Shown: positions 1 to 12,824 of the stretch, piece by piece
Position numbering within the stretch: position 1 is the stretch's first letter
How the letters are laid out: every line of letters starts with the position of its first letter
Origin: Gnetum montanum
Lineage: Eukaryota; Streptophyta; Gnetopsida; Gnetales; Gnetaceae
DNA: 64,000 nt
Assembly (NCBI GenBank): GCA_015680685.1
Contig: MNCI01002917.1
Coordinates: forward strand, 99,521 to 163,520
Direction of reading: 5' to 3'
The notes under the pieces: model-generated
Seen by the model: the letters and a program-made list of their open reading frames with translations, nothing else
Told to the model about the DNA's origin: nothing
Databases searched by the model: none
Translations under genes and position numbers: made by a program

Positions 1-59
1 CTATCCTAGAAAAAATAATATTTTCACGGGTTTCCCCATTAATCAAAACATGAATCCAT

Positions 60-1083
60 TCTTCACTAAGTAAACAACTAGCACCAATCTGAAACAAAAA
101 TTTCCTATCAAGATGATCTTCTCTACTTACATTCTTCATGAATGCACAAGAATTTAATTTAGAAACATCCTCTATTTCTAGAGCATTAGGATTACCTCTC
201 TGAAGAGCTTGTTTGGATGTGTCTTTTACCTCCATGATTTGTACATCCTTGGCCTTGGCTACCTTGTGAAGTGGACATTCCCATTACTTATGTCCCCATT
301 CTCAACATTTAAAGCATTATAGTTTTGATGGGTTACCTTAGTCCTTCTTAGCTTTTCCTTCTCATCAACTCTTTTATTCTTCTTATCATGGTTGTCCTAC
401 TTGTCTTTAGATTTCGTCTTAAATTCCTTATTAGGTCTATATCCCTTCTTCTTGCCCTTATAATTTTGTTTACTCTTATTTCCAAATCCACATAATTTCT
501 TCCTAGCCTTAAGTGCCAAATTATAAGTCTCATCAAGTGTTTGTGAATTATAAAAAGACAACTCCTACTGATACATCATTTTGAGACATCCTAAAAAGAT
601 TGAAGCTTATTCATACTCCTCCCAATTTACCTTAACTAGATCACAAAATTTGATGTAAGATACTATGACATCCTTGTCACCTTGCCTTGGGAATTTTAAC
701 TTCATAATGGTTTCTTGTCTCTCACATGACTATTCAAATTTTCTTTCCAATTCATATTTTATTAGATCCCAATCTTTGAAACTTGACTATTTTAGCTTTA
801 ATAACTCTAGGAGCTCTTTTCCCACCAAGTAGAAGTCATACCTTCTAATATGGATTTAGCAATAGGTACCCTCAAGTTATTTGGTACCTCTTACAACTAA
901 AAATGCTTCTCAGGTGCCTTTAGCCAACTTGCAAAAGCATTAGTATCATATACACCATTAAAAGTCATATGTATGGAAGTCTTGAAGCATTTCTAAATGC
1001 TCTCGCAAGCCTTTTCTCATCTTCATTGTCAAGCTTGCTTGAAGAAGTACTCAACACTGTAAGATCCCTTGGACTTCTCATTT
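60..1083 (-). pseudogene. Ty3/gypsy gag relic with CCHC zinc knuckle
   Basis: Read on the minus strand, this is a retrotransposon capsid (gag) relic broken by several stops and frame shifts. The start is near 1083 (Met-Arg-Ser-Pro-Arg). Next comes a core with the usual gag pattern: an F-N-G-V-Y-D start, a W-L-K-A-P-E stretch and an L-E-G-M-T-S-T-W-W block at about 800-960. A lysine-rich linker follows at 330-500. A nucleic-acid-binding knuckle lies at about 277-320, reading C-x2-C-x4-H-x4-C with two stops inside it. Coding-like sequence continues to the window edge. It differs from the other gag genes in this window. No protease or RT is visible because the element runs off the left edge. The family call is by pattern only. 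Confidence 0.6.
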
Positions 1084-1674
1084 GAGAAATATGGTTTCCT
1101 TCTGAGCCTATTGTATTACTAGTTTAAGGCCATTCTAGGCCTATTGTATTGTTAGTTTAAGGTCATTCTAGGCCACATCGATAGGATTAATAGCTATAGT
1201 TTAAGGCCATTTCAAGCCCCAATAGTAGTTTAAGACAATTTTGGGCCCTATATGTTGCTATCTCTCTTTTTGTAATTTTGTCTTTTATAATTTTTGTGTG
1301 TTTTGATGTTTTCTATGCATTAATATAATAATTTCTAAAGGGTGAACTAAATGAGCAAATGCATAAGCTAAGCAGATGAATGTGTAAACAAAGCAAATAA
1401 ATGCATAAATAAAGCAAAATGATGCATAATATAAACAATCATGCTAAATGTAAATATGTAAATAAATGTAATGCAAGTGAAAGTTAAAAATACATGGCAC
1501 ATAGAAGCAAAGGGTAGGTAGGCAGCCAGCATGTTTTAGGCTAAGGGGGTACCTTAGTTGCTCAATTGCTTCCTAATCTGGTATGGGTTAGGAGGTGTGT
1601 AGGGCCTAGGGTGCACTATTCGATAGTCTCCTAGACCCTCACTTTCTACATTGAAGGGTAATTCTACCTAAAGG
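1084..1674. other. Gap: likely leader or LTR of the gag element, with a short degenerate repeat
   Basis: No gene is visible. At 1108-1250 a motif built on 'gtttaaggccattctaggcc' recurs about four times with drift, in a loose tandem array of roughly 35-70 bp spacing. This is where the leader and 5' LTR of the minus-strand gag element to the left should lie, but I could not find LTR ends or a primer-binding site. Confidence 0.3.
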
Positions 1675-1699
1675 ATGTTCTCTAATAAGTCACTGGCTT

Positions 1700-2290
1700 C
1701 TTCTATCCTTTTGGGTGGGTTTCCCTCACATGTTTCATTCTCATCCTTTGCTATAGGCATGTCATTAGGAAATTCCATCTCTGACCCTTACTCCATATCT
1801 ATGTTGTTGATGGCCAAAGGGGCTACATTATCACCGTGGATAATAACCTCACCACCTTCATATGGAAGATGGATTTCTTGGTGGATTGGAGAGGAGATGG
1901 CCTATAATTTGTCTAACGAAGGCCTGTCCAATATTAAGTTAAAGCCAAGCATTTCCTCTATGATAATGAATTCAACAATGATGGGGAATTACTCCCCTAC
2001 CATGATGGCTATTGTGATGGTACCCTTAATGATGATGCTTGACCTTTTAAAGTACTTCAGGCATGTGGTTTTCATTAACTTGATTTGATCTGTGAGGCCT
2101 AATTTATCAATGATGGTGTATGTCATAACATTTGTTGTTGTCCCATCGTCAATGTGCACCCTCTGAATCTTGCATTGCCTAACATGTATGGTGATAAACA
2201 TGGGGGTTGTTATGACCCCATCCTTCTCAAGGTCAACCTTAATTGCCTCATCACAAAATGCGAGGGGTATAGAGCTCAATTCTTACAGCA
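1700..2290 (-). pseudogene. Tat-like Ty3/gypsy aspartic protease relic
   Basis: Minus-strand reading gives a retropepsin-like segment. Around 2105-2160 is a V-H-I-D-D-G-T-T-T-N-V pattern, at the place where an active protease has D-S/T-G followed by S-x-N. Downstream, at about 1830-1960, come L-D-R-P-S-L and then I-H-Q-E-I-H-L-P, which matches the 'LGRPWL...HQ..KFP' tail of Tat/RIRE2-type proteases. In the wild type this enzyme cleaves the Gag-Pol polyprotein. One frame is open for about 96 residues (1989-2279), then breaks. The neighbouring gag lies just upstream in transcriptional sense. The same tail motif occurs in the separate element at 16742-17098. Confidence 0.6.
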
Positions 2291-2299
2291 CAAGAGATA

Positions 2300-5200
2300 A
2301 CATCACAGCGTGGATGGAATTCTCATCTACTAAGATGTCCTCCATGATAGGAATGAAGGTCAACATTCACACTATCACTTCACAGTGGGTAGATGAGGTT
2401 ATGATTAGATCATAGAGGCTCAATGGTCTATTCCTATATTTGAGTGCTTTCTTAACTTGGTCTAATGCATCCACAGAGTCTTTACCATCAATTGCATTTT
2501 TATTGTCTTTAACTTCTTCCATAAGCCCTAAAACATGAATTTCATGGGAAGGTAACTCGGGCTTTGTTGGCTTGGCCTGTGCAAGGGCCCTAGTGCTTAG
2601 TTGTGGGTTGCTGGTGGTGGCCTTCTCAATTATTTTGGTCATAAGGACCACAAATAGGGGTACTAACTTTATTGGACCTAGTGTCCTTTGCCCTTGATGT
2701 TACCTAATCATTCTATCTACAAGACACTCATTGGGCCTCCCAGGTTGCCACCTAGAGGATCTATTAATGTTGCCAGTAGGATTGGCTCTTGGATGGAAAG
2801 GGACCAATGTGTTGTCCACTACCAAACTCTAAGTAGTTGAGGAGTCAGCATGTTGTGGAACCTTGAAGATAAAGGGTGGCTAAATTATTTTTGTTGCAAC
2901 ATGTTGTGGGACCCTAACCATGAAGGGAGTTATAGGTACTTGAGGTGGCACTCTGATGATGAAAGAGGGCCTCAAACCTATAAGGGCTGTAGAGGCCCTT
3001 ACACTACTAGAGGTCACACCAATCACAAATGGCTACTACACTAGTTTTGGGTTTTCATTTATTCTAATATCATTTATGATGTAGCTTGCATTTTCCACAT
3101 TCAGAGGGTCCTTATACACCCTCATAGATTGATTCTGAGGTCTAACTAGGTTAGTATTATCAAGTATCAACTCACCTCTATCCACTCTTTAGAGGTCATC
3201 CTGCAGGGCTATGCAAAAATTGGTGTTGTAACTAGGTAGCTAGTAGTAGTGGCAAAACTGATCCAACCTAAAGAATTTTGGGACCAAGGGCTTATTCGGT
3301 TCTGTTGATGCAAGATTCCTTAGGAGTTTGCAATATCTATCATGTCTTTTATGAGCATCTTTGGACATCTACTTGTATCAAATATGCCCAGCCTTTAGCA
3401 ATTGGTCCAATAATTCTAAAGATTTTAATGGTAGTGGGGTGTACTTCAAGCAATCCTTGAACTCAAAGTTAGGCCTTGAAGCAACTTGTGCTATGTCTAC
3501 CAATGACTTGGGCTAGTTAGTTCCTGCAATGCTAGGGTTGGTAGTTTTTTTATTGGCTAGAGCCTTGGGCGGCCTGGTCATTGGCCTCAAGTTGGTTGCT
3601 TTAGCCTCTTTGGCCATAGTCATCATGATTGCATTCTACTTCCCTTTATCCTTGTCCTTTCTTACATGTGGGTTTTTGTAGAACATGTAGGCTAGGTTCT
3701 TACTAGTTTTATCTACATCTTGTATGCTCTTAGTCTAGGCAAAGGCTTGGCTTAAAGACTGTGAGTCCAAGTAGTATAGACTTAACTTTACGAAGTCATT
3801 AACTACACTTTTAAATATGGCTAGGAGGTCTATTTCAACTATTAACTCTTGTATTTCATTTAACAAGGCACTCTAGCATTGGATGAATTTTTGTATGGGC
3901 TTTAGGTGACCTTACTTGATTTTCATCAATTGGTCTAGGAGGGTTTCCAGCTTCAAGTTGTACTTGAAGCATGTCACAAATTAGCTTAGAAGATCCTACA
4001 AAGAGGAGATAGAGCTTCTGGGTAATGCACGGTATCAATATAGTGCCTTGCCAATGAGTGATAGGGTAAACATACATATAATGGCATGTGGCCATGCCTG
4101 TAACAACAAAAACTCTAACCTAAATGTAACTAGATGTGCGTTGGGATCTCCCTCACCATTGTACTTTGTGAACTGAGGTAGTGGGACCCCAACCAAGAGA
4201 GTTAGCAGTGGGACCACTAGACTGATAGAGTCATCCTAGTAAAAGTCCAACACTATGATAGTTTGGAGGAGGTGGCCTTAAGCTACTTCACCTCTTCCAT
4301 TAAGCTTTGAATCATCTAGAATGCCTAGTCTAAGTTGTGAGACTTTCCAACCGACTATGCTGATTACACGACTTGTTGTTGGACTAACTGTGTGGTCCAT
4401 GGCCTTGTTGTGGGTTGCAAAATCACCAAATGAGTTTGATGTATGGACCATGCTATAGGGATGGTCATTAGGGTAGGTGATGCATACATGGGTTGGGCCA
4501 ACACCAAGGATGCTAACGAGACAAGCAGGACATAGAGTTCTTAAGTCACATGGGGCCTAGAGATGGGCCTTGCATGGAAGTGTGGGTGAGTTGACATAAT
4601 TGTGCTAGGAAATGATGGCTAGACGGTTGGTAGTGATGCCACAAAGGGCAAGTTAAAGGGAGCTAGCACCTCAGTATGTGTCTAGTGTGTTGCTACAATA
4701 GGCATTAACCTAGATGGTGACACTAGCACTATGACCATCTCAAAAAGAATGAGTGAATGAGACTATGGAAGAGCTAGTCTAGGGGTCACTCACTAAAAGA
4801 TAGTATGGAAGGAGCACTCATGCTTAGAGAAAGCTTTGAACTCTTCCTATTCTTCCTACAGAGGCTCTTCATAGTCTATCCCTACTTTGCACTCACTTGT
4901 TCAGATGAGCTAGGCTAGCATTTACTAATAGGGCTCTATGAGTGGGATGATGTTAAGTGAGGTGAGCATGTACTGCCATCCATTTCGATGGATGAGTTCA
5001 TAGCCTCACTTCACTTCCATGTCTAAGTGATCTATGAATAGCCTTGCTTGAATCTTTGCACAAATGAAGTTGTATTCTTCATCACTTAGTGTCGGGTACT
5101 CTAGATCTTGCCTACATAACCTAAGAGATTACCTTAGCTCTACCATTATAGGATTCCTAGAGTTTTCAATCCTAGTCTCTTGTTGGATGGGCAAGATGGC

Positions 5201-5300
5201 CAGTGTGCTTGGGATTGACATTGAAGGTTGTTTGAAATTCATAGATGTAGATCAAGTTGCAAGAAAGGGAAGGACAAGAGATTTTGAGTGTGAAAATGGC
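2300..5300 (-). pseudogene. Tat-like Ty3/gypsy gag relic
   Basis: Long minus-strand gag-like region upstream of the protease relic. The clearest part is at 4035-4217, which reads L-P-Q-F-T-K-Y-N-G-E-G-D-P-N-A-H-L and then F-T-L-S-L-I-G-K-A-L. This is the conserved Tat-type capsid opening ('KY.G.GDP..HL..F') and its following helix. The adjoining frame at 3856-4095 continues the capsid. Stops and frame changes are frequent, so no product is expected. The N-terminal part (about 4300-5300) is only weakly coding-like. The pol portion that should follow the protease is absent to the left, where a different gag occurs, so the element is truncated or interrupted near 1.6 kb. Confidence 0.55.
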
Positions 5301-6040
5301 TAATTCCAGTGGCTATGTTTTCTATATTAAGAGCTAACTATGCTCTCTATGCTGAGGGCCAACTATGCTTTCTATGCAAAGAGCTAACTATGCTCTCACT
5401 GACAGTATCAAGAATTTGGCTAGCTATGGGAATGTGTGCTCTGGGGTTCCTACATGGGGTTCTAGGGGAACCGACAACAGGGTCCAATCTACACCAACCG
5501 ATTAGTGGACAACACTTACACTGGCCTAAGCTCCATCTACTACCATGCGTGCAGTAGGTCCATAGGGGTGTTGGGTCTATGCTAGCCTAAAGCTAGCAAC
5601 AGTGATGTAGTGAACATGTAAGACAACCACCAATAGGGTCTAAAAGAGAAACTTGTTCTGGCCCTCCTTCTAACCCCAAAGACTATAACGACTAAAAACA
5701 TTGGTGGTTAGAACATAGATAGGTTCATGAGTACATAGCCTAATCCAAAGTCTATGTGAGGGCTTGCTAGAGGTGGATATGGGATAACCTAAACAATCTT
5801 GTCAATCGAATAGGAACTTACTAGATGTAACTAGGGTGTAGCATGGCTAGCCACAAAGTTGATGCGAAACAGTGCTAAGTGTTCAAGCATTGTTCACGGT
5901 ATCAATCGTGTCAATGGGGTTAAGTGTAGTTAGGGTTTTGGTGAAATGAGGCTGCAAACATGCAGGGGTCACATCCAAGCATAGTTTTAGGTGTGACTAT
6001 GAGATGAAATAGCAGAAAATGCAAATAAAATGCTAAAAAT

Positions 6041-6089
<49 letters not shown>

Positions 6090-7200
6090 GAATACCACCC
6101 CAAATGGAGTTGAGTGTAGTTAATACCAAAAAGGGTTAGAAGGTATGTGGTGTACAACAAGTGTAGTGGACAATGTAGTCATAGTCTCAAGGGTGTCTAG
6201 CTACAAAGACTAATGTTCTACTATACTATGTATGCCTACTAAGTTGGCCACTATGGTCGACCATGGGTTGTGGTGTTCTAGTGGACTACGGTGGGCTACG
6301 ATGGTCTACAACTTTGCTAATATGCTCTGATTCTCTCCCAAGTGCTCCTTAAATGTGCCAAGTCTCTAGTTTCCTAATCCTTAAATTTTCCAATGCTTCA
6401 AATTTTCCAACCTTAAAATATTTTCCTACTTACATTTTTCCAACCACAAATTTTACCAACCCCAAAAATGTTGAGAGTGGGGGTATAGGATTAGGTTTAG
6501 CATGAAATGTGGGATGAATGCCATGTGGAAAAGGGGATAGTTGAGACTATGCTATCACGAAACTACACTTTCCATTGAGGTTAGTGGTGTTATGCTTTGG
6601 CATGCTTTGCCAAACTCTACAAGACTATGAGACTATGACTATGCTACCAACTACATGTGCATGTGCCAAGGGGACCGCAACGTACCTAAAAAAATGAAAA
6701 TTTGGAGACTACACTTTGGGACTATGCTCTTCACTATCTTGCATGGGGTAGAGCATAGTTACAATTTTGGGCCCAAAAAAGGAGATACAAAAAGATGCAT
6801 TTTGCTAATTATGCTTGCCAGAGATGAGTTGGAGCTAGCCTAAGTGCCTGTGTTACATTGTGGAGGTTGCTAGAGGCTATTTTGGCTGACTACGCTCTAG
6901 ACTAGGGAAGAGCATACTCCCATACTTGGAAAAAGTTCTGAAAAAATGGTTGTGCTAACTACACTCTCCACTAGAAGCTGACTACACTTCCAACTAGAGG
7001 TAAGCATCGTTCCAACACTTGTTAAAACTTGTGAAGATTGGCTTCTACTTGACTATGCTTGCCTACACTCTAGGCTAGGGTAGAGTGTAGTATCAACACT
7101 AAGAAAAATCTATGAAAACTAGGCCTTCTTGCTGACTTACTACTCTTGACTATGCTCCTTAACATTCCTTTAGCTCCTTATTGATGCCTTTCCTTGTAGG
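5300..7200. repeat. Motif-rich non-coding stretch, probable LTR or leader of the Tat-like element
   Basis: No gene. A short motif close to 'gactatgctct' recurs at least eight times with drift (near 5329, 5393, 6720, 6888, 6955, 6975, 7053 and 7150). Several copies are accompanied by its near-inverse 'agagcatag'. By position this could be the 5' LTR or leader of the minus-strand gag element at 2300-5300. No LTR ends, TATA box or primer site could be fixed. Confidence 0.35.
6043..6085. repeat. (AG)n microsatellite
   Basis: About 43 bp of perfect AG dinucleotide repeat. It produces a spurious Ser-Leu repeat open frame on the minus strand. Confidence 0.97.
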
Positions 7201-8860
7201 AGTATCATTAGCCCCTTAACATTCCTTTACCATAGAAGAATTCATATTAAATATTCCACTTCATATTCAAGAAGATTTATGACTGAACCAAAGTCACATG
7301 AATATATTAAAGCATCTCATTAGATACCTTGTTAACACCTTTGATCTTCATTTACATTTTCCAAAAAAAAAAAGATAGAAAATTTATTACTTTTAGTGAT
7401 GTTGTTTTAGGTGGTGATGTAAAAGATAGAAAATCCACAAGTTGTTCAATTATTCTTTATAACAAAAATCCAATTTCTTAGAAATCAAAAAAAATAAAGT
7501 TTTGTAAGCCTCTTAAATACTAAATTTGAATATGTGGCAATGAATGACTATGTCTAGAATGTCTGATGACTTAGAAATTTATTTATAGAATTGAATTTCA
7601 TCATAGAAAAGCCATTACCCTATTTTGTAACAACACATCAGCCATTATGCTCTCAAATACATATACTCGTCATAAAAATTCAAATCACATTACAATAAAA
7701 TTCTACTCCATCAATAATAAATTCATGCATCATCTCTTCCAAATTTATTAACAGTGAAGACCAATTAGTTAATATTCTCATCAAAATGTTAGAATCCCAT
7801 AAGATAAAAAATTTAGTCATGAAGACTATAGTTAAATTGGAGTCCACTTTAGTATAAAATAGGAAATGATAATATTTTTTAGCCTAATATGTGCTTCCCT
7901 CATGTCATGTTGTCTTTATTTTTCATGTGATAGTAGAAGTCAAATTTATTTTCCATGTTGTATTAGAAGTCATGTTGTATGAATTCACAACTCCATGTAA
8001 CATATCATATAATATAAATTTGTATTCCAAGAGAAAAAAGAAAAAGAGTCATATGAAGTTAAAGTATGGGTTCTTAATGTCACATGTTAAGCATCTCACC
8101 CTTTGGATCACTCATGATACCATGTATCCCAATCCATGAGTTGGAACTACATGAAGGATAAAGGTGAAAAATGCTCATATGTTGGGACCATAAGTCTCCT
8201 CTTGTTATGATTTCACTTGTGATTATGTAAGGCATTTATAGCTACATTACAATTGAGTATGCTCTTAATAATCTCTTCTATTTTTTAATTATGCATGTGT
8301 TGAACTCTCCTCAAACTTAAGGCAAAAAAGCCAAAAAAATACTTCATTGAAGCATTGTAGCATCTATTAAGGCTTGAAGTAATATAAGAAAAGAAATTTT
8401 ATATTTATTTGTATTTTCCCACTTCATGTTTTAGTTTTTTTATTTACTTCATTTCAGCATCTCATTTATTTCATTAATTTTAACCTTATTTCTATTTCAA
8501 TCTCATTTCAATCAAAATACTTCACAAAAATTATGAAAGAGAAATTATTACTTTGATTATTAGAGCATAGACTTCATTAGTGATCCATTGTATTGCATTC
8601 CTAGCTATTACCACAAGCCTTATAACTTAAGAACTTCTAGAAGATAAGGAACAATTTATCCAAACATCAATTCTTAAGACTCTAAGATGTTAAAGAAAAA
8701 TAGGTAACCAACTTCTTGAAATCTACATTCAAGAGATTTAAAGAAGGATTTGCTACTAGTAAAAGCCTTTCACCTAAGAAAGAAATACCTCTATTCAAGT
8801 TTAAGATTAATCATTTCAAGAAAAGATATTAAGATGTCCCTAAATACTCAAGTTTTATTC
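7200..8860. other. AT-rich gap without recognisable features
   Basis: About 1.7 kb of AT-rich sequence with only short chance frames on either strand. I see no domain motif, LTR end, tRNA-like box or tandem array. It may be decayed transposon or old intergenic DNA. Confidence 0.4.
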
Positions 8861-10900
8861 CTACAAAAATGTTCTCTCATAAATCTACAAGGATACCTTC
8901 ATGAATCACATGTTTAAGCATATGATCCATAGTATTAAGTGGTATTTGAAATGATATAATCCTTAATATATCAATGATAACAAAATAAATGGACATAAAC
9001 ATTTATTTGAATACAAACTTAGTCTATCAATCATGATTAGAATTAATAGGGGTCTAGATATATAGTGATGAAATTAATAGGAAATTTAATTGCATTCAAA
9101 TGACACTAATAATATCTAATCATCAAAGTAAGTGATGGATATAAAGCAAATAATAAATAATAAACTAAATATGTGGGAAATAATTTGAGTTTTCCCATCG
9201 TAAAACAAAGTATGTTTTATTAATCAAAAGATAGAGTTTGCCTACTAGGGAAGGCCAAAAGCTACAATGGTAGAGGATACAACATGTAGTTTGTAATTAA
9301 TAAAGTAAACTTAGTTTTCAATTAAGTGCAAAGTTTAAATGCTAGTATTTAACCTCTTATAGATTTGGAGGTGAATTAAGGGTCTGTCAACATTATTTGA
9401 AGCTAATTCAATGATCAAACAATGTCATGTTTGGAAGCTATTTAGTAGGTGACACTAGAACTATACTAAATCATGCTAATGCTCATCTTTGTGACATTGA
9501 TGCTGACCCTAGTAATGCTAATACTAACCCTAGTAACACTAATGTTGAATTAGCATGCTTGCATGTGCTACCACTAATGTCAATGCTAGGACCGAGCTTG
9601 CAGATTGTAGAGGAGGGTAGGATGGCCGAGATGATCGCAAGTAATATAATTAATGTAGATGTTGCTGCTCTGTATCTCTTGAACTTTGAAAATTACTCTC
9701 AGATCTTAAAAATCAGCCTTGAATTTATCCTTAAGCCTATTATTTATAAGGTTATGATTTCTAAAATTCATATAAAGTTTATTGTAGTTAACTTAGAGTT
9801 CAATTTTTACAGCTTAAAGTTACATGTGCAGAATATGTAATGCTAATAGTGCTAAAATATGATGTATTTATGCTAACGCTAGTGTCAATGTCACATGTGT
9901 TAATACCATTTTACATATTACCTTTGCAACTACCATTTTAAGGTCCCAAGAACTATTGTTGATGCCTAAACTAGTATCAAACATTGCAAAGGTAGTGTTG
10001 AATTAATGTTAAGGATTACCTAGAGTAAAAGGTATTATTCAAGGTCAAGTTTTCATGTTTTTCCTTGTAGTTGATGCTAGTAGTTTAAGCTAACATTGGC
10101 ATGAGCATCACTTATGCATCATGTAGTGGAAACATGCTACTCTTAACCTTCTAGGATCTCCATAATTACCAAAATTGATATTTTTCACTTTGGAGATGAT
10201 GCAAGAAAGTTTATCGAGGCTCAATAGAGGCATAACTAGTCTCAGAAGATAAGTTTCTATGTGATGATGAAATAGTGAAAGGTAATGTCACCTAGGTGAT
10301 ACTTTCTATTTTTTATCTTTCTAAGGTCTCCAGCATCACTATAACCAATGTTTTTTACACTAGGAATAATGTGGACTTTCATCAAATTCCTAATTAAGAC
10401 AAAACTTTGGTCAAGACATTAGTTTTTGGTGCTTGATTTAGAAGTGATGATGGTAGGTGATACTAACATAAACGTCAACATTGCCTAGCATCACATAGGT
10501 AAAATATGATGTTTCATATCTTTTGAAGCTAACAAGATCACTAAAAATCATGTTCATCATCTTATGGATAATGTAGACTAGTTATTAGGAGGCCAATAGG
10601 GATAAAATAGAGGTTAGAAGATGAGTAATTATATGATGATGCAGTGGCAACACTAGGGGATAACACTAATGTTGGCATTAGCATCATCCAACATCACTTG
10701 GATATCACTTTTTATCTTTTCCTTTTAAAAGGTACTAGAACTATCAAAAAGATTCCTTTTTTAAGGGGGATGGTTAAGAACATCTATTGGGAGCTTACTG
10801 AAAGCCAAAACACTGCTTATGATGATGATTTAGAGGGTATTTTAATAACCCAAGTGGATGTGACAATGTCAAAGCCATGCTTATCTTGGTCATTAAAGCA
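8860..10900 (-). repeat. LTR-type repeat, left copy (3' side of the old Tat-like element)
   Basis: The part from about 8860 to 9460 aligns by eye, with gaps, to 23460-24130. Shared blocks include 'atgaattacatgtttgag', 'gataggggtttagat', 'ggttttccc/gagttttccc', 'aatcaaaagacaaagtttg' and 'tataggtttggagatgaa'. Read on the minus strand the block contains a TATA-like 'cctataa' and later a 'taataaaac' polyadenylation-like signal, so it behaves as an LTR. The remaining part, to about 10900, is rich in motifs of the form 'gatgctaacattagt'. These also occur in the right copy (24120-24205) and are probably U3 repeats. Exact ends were not found. Confidence 0.5.
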
Positions 10901-11636
10901 CTAAAAAAGTGAATATAACACTAACCCTTGTTAATAGATGTTGCTAAGATGCCAAAGAAGGATCGATCAAGAAGAGAATGAATGATGAGTTAGTAATGTA
11001 CCTACAAAAGATAGAGAGAAAAAAGGAGAATAATAAAAGAAAATTATGACTTCACTCATACATCAATCATAAGGATGAGTCTATGCCACAAGAAGGTGGC
11101 ATGACTACATCCTACACCCAAAATGGCTAAAGGAATGCCATCAATTAGTATTCATACCCTATCCCACTCAAACTCTCAACCCATCCTCACTAGAGTAGAA
11201 TAGAAACACTCAATTTTCATTTATCTGTTAATAAGAGGGAGGGATATAGAAAGGAAGTGATGTTAGAGGAGGAATGGAGAAACATGAGAGAAGAGATAAA
11301 ATATAGAGTTATGAAGTCAAGAAAACAATAAACTAGGAGTATATAAAGCCAAGGTGCTATACCATAGAAGTAGGACATGGCAAGATCTCATACTTTAATG
11401 ATATAAATAGTTGATAAACTTGATAGACTCTCTTCCTATCCCACTCAAACTTAACACATCCTCACATGGAGTAACAATGTTAAAACACTTATTATTATTT
11501 GTATGAGATAGATCACTAATAAATATCATTATCAAAATATGCTAATAGAAAGAAATCTTAGTAGAATGAGAGAAGTAGAAATTGCAAAAAATAGATGAAG
11601 TTTCATAAGAGATATGTAGAAGAATGATGGTAGAAA

Positions 11637-11638
<2 letters not shown>
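10900..11638. repeat. Imperfect tandem duplication of about 275 bp in AT-rich sequence
   Basis: A block beginning 'cctatcccactcaaact' followed by 'catcctcac' occurs at about 11158 and again at about 11434, so a unit of roughly 275 bp appears duplicated with considerable divergence. No coding sequence is apparent. Confidence 0.4.
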
Positions 11639-11686
<48 letters not shown>

Positions 11687-11690
11687 NAGA
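11639..11690. repeat. (GA)n microsatellite with an undetermined base
   Basis: About 48 bp of GA repeat followed by an N at 11687. The N probably marks an unresolved repeat length in the assembly. Confidence 0.95.
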
Positions 11691-11879
11691 TGAAAAGTAA
11701 CATAAGAAGAAAATTAAAATTAATAATAAAACATAGATAAGGTATAAGATAAGGGTTATGAAAAGCCTGGTGACTTTTTTTCTTTTCAAATATCGTATTA
11801 GGATATTTATAGGATATGATTGATTTGTAGGATTAGGATACTTATTCCTATCTGAGTCTACCAAATATTCTACTCTATT

Positions 11880-12210
11880 AGCAATATTTTTGATGATGAT
11901 AAAGGGACCTCACCAATTTAGAGATGACTTGGAAGTTTTAACATTTGAAAAATGCCACAAGACTAGATCTCCTTCTTTGATCTATCACAATTAGACATGC
12001 TCGTCATGGTTATGGTGTATGGTCTCTTGATAATTTTGAATATTAATTACTACTTGTTGTAATTCTCTTTAAGAATATCTATCTCAACATAGTGCATTTT
12101 GAAATTTTACTTATATTTCATCCAATTATTCAAGGCTACCCATAAAGAAGTTACATCCAACTCTACTAACAACATTGCTTCAAACTGATAAGTCAACATA
12201 GGTTGTCTAA
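11880..12210 (-). pseudogene. Integrase C-terminus of a Tat-like Ty3/gypsy element
   Basis: On the minus strand, spread over two frames, I read F-E-A-M-L-L-V-E-L-D-V-T-S-L, then N-W-M-K-Y and I-L-K-E-N-Y-N-K. After a gap of stops come K-E-G-D-L-V-L-W-H and N-W-x-G-P-F-I-I. This order matches the end of a Tat-type integrase: the 'EAVLP.E...SLRV' block, the helix, then 'GDLVL' and the GPY/F module. Integrase would insert the cDNA copy, but this copy has stops and is dead. It fits the old minus-strand element whose protease (16742-17098) and gag (18600-23290) lie upstream. The RT and RNase H expected between are missing. Confidence 0.55.
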
Positions 12211-12824
12211 TTAAGACCTTCAACTTCTACTATGGCATGTTTTTTGGTGTTATATTTGAATATTTAATTAAGACCTTCAAGGTTGTCTACATAAAGCTAG
12301 AGAATATGAAAGAAATGTATTTACAAGTGAACATCCACAACATAGGGAAGGGAGAAAATGCCTTTCCATTTTTAAATAAGAAAGGTTGGTACCTGTTTTT
12401 ACCTTAAGATTACTAAACATTTCTTTCATGAATGTCATTGCTATATTAAAATGTTATTCCAACCAACAACAATTATTTGTGTTTTTGGTTTATGACAAAG
12501 ACGTAATCCTTTAGTGGAACAAGAACTCATTATGATGTTGGTTCAAATTTTTTGAAGAAAGTTCTACTATTGAGAATAATAATAAGCTATCCAAGATGAA
12601 GAGCCAATAAATTAAGGACTAGATGAAATATGCATATAAGAATCAAAACATTTTCTTACTATGAGAACCAAAACTTGAATGAGACCTATCACCTATTCAT
12701 TTAGAGGATGTTCTATGGAAGAATCAAATAGAGGAGAATCAATTCTTCCCAATTTCTAACAATCATTTTTAATACCATGATGAGGGATATCCCTTATAAT
12801 TAGGTAAGCCACATAGATAAGAAG
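12211..12824. other. Gap at the integrase/unknown-ORF junction, containing a duplicated 24-mer
   Basis: No gene was recognised. A 24-bp word beginning 'cttcaacttctactatgg' is present at 12218-12241 and again at 12887-12910. A shorter word, 'taattaagaccttcaa', occurs at about 12209 and 12265. These point to local duplication or filler DNA at the edge of the unidentified plus-strand coding region. Confidence 0.35.

Noticed and set aside
5920-6129. Minus-strand frame with a long Ser-Leu repeat
   Set aside because: It is just translation of the (AG)n microsatellite at 6043-6085.
11532-11864. Minus-strand hydrophobic frame that could look like a membrane protein
   Set aside because: It spans the (GA)n microsatellite and an N, and the rest is AT-rich low complexity.
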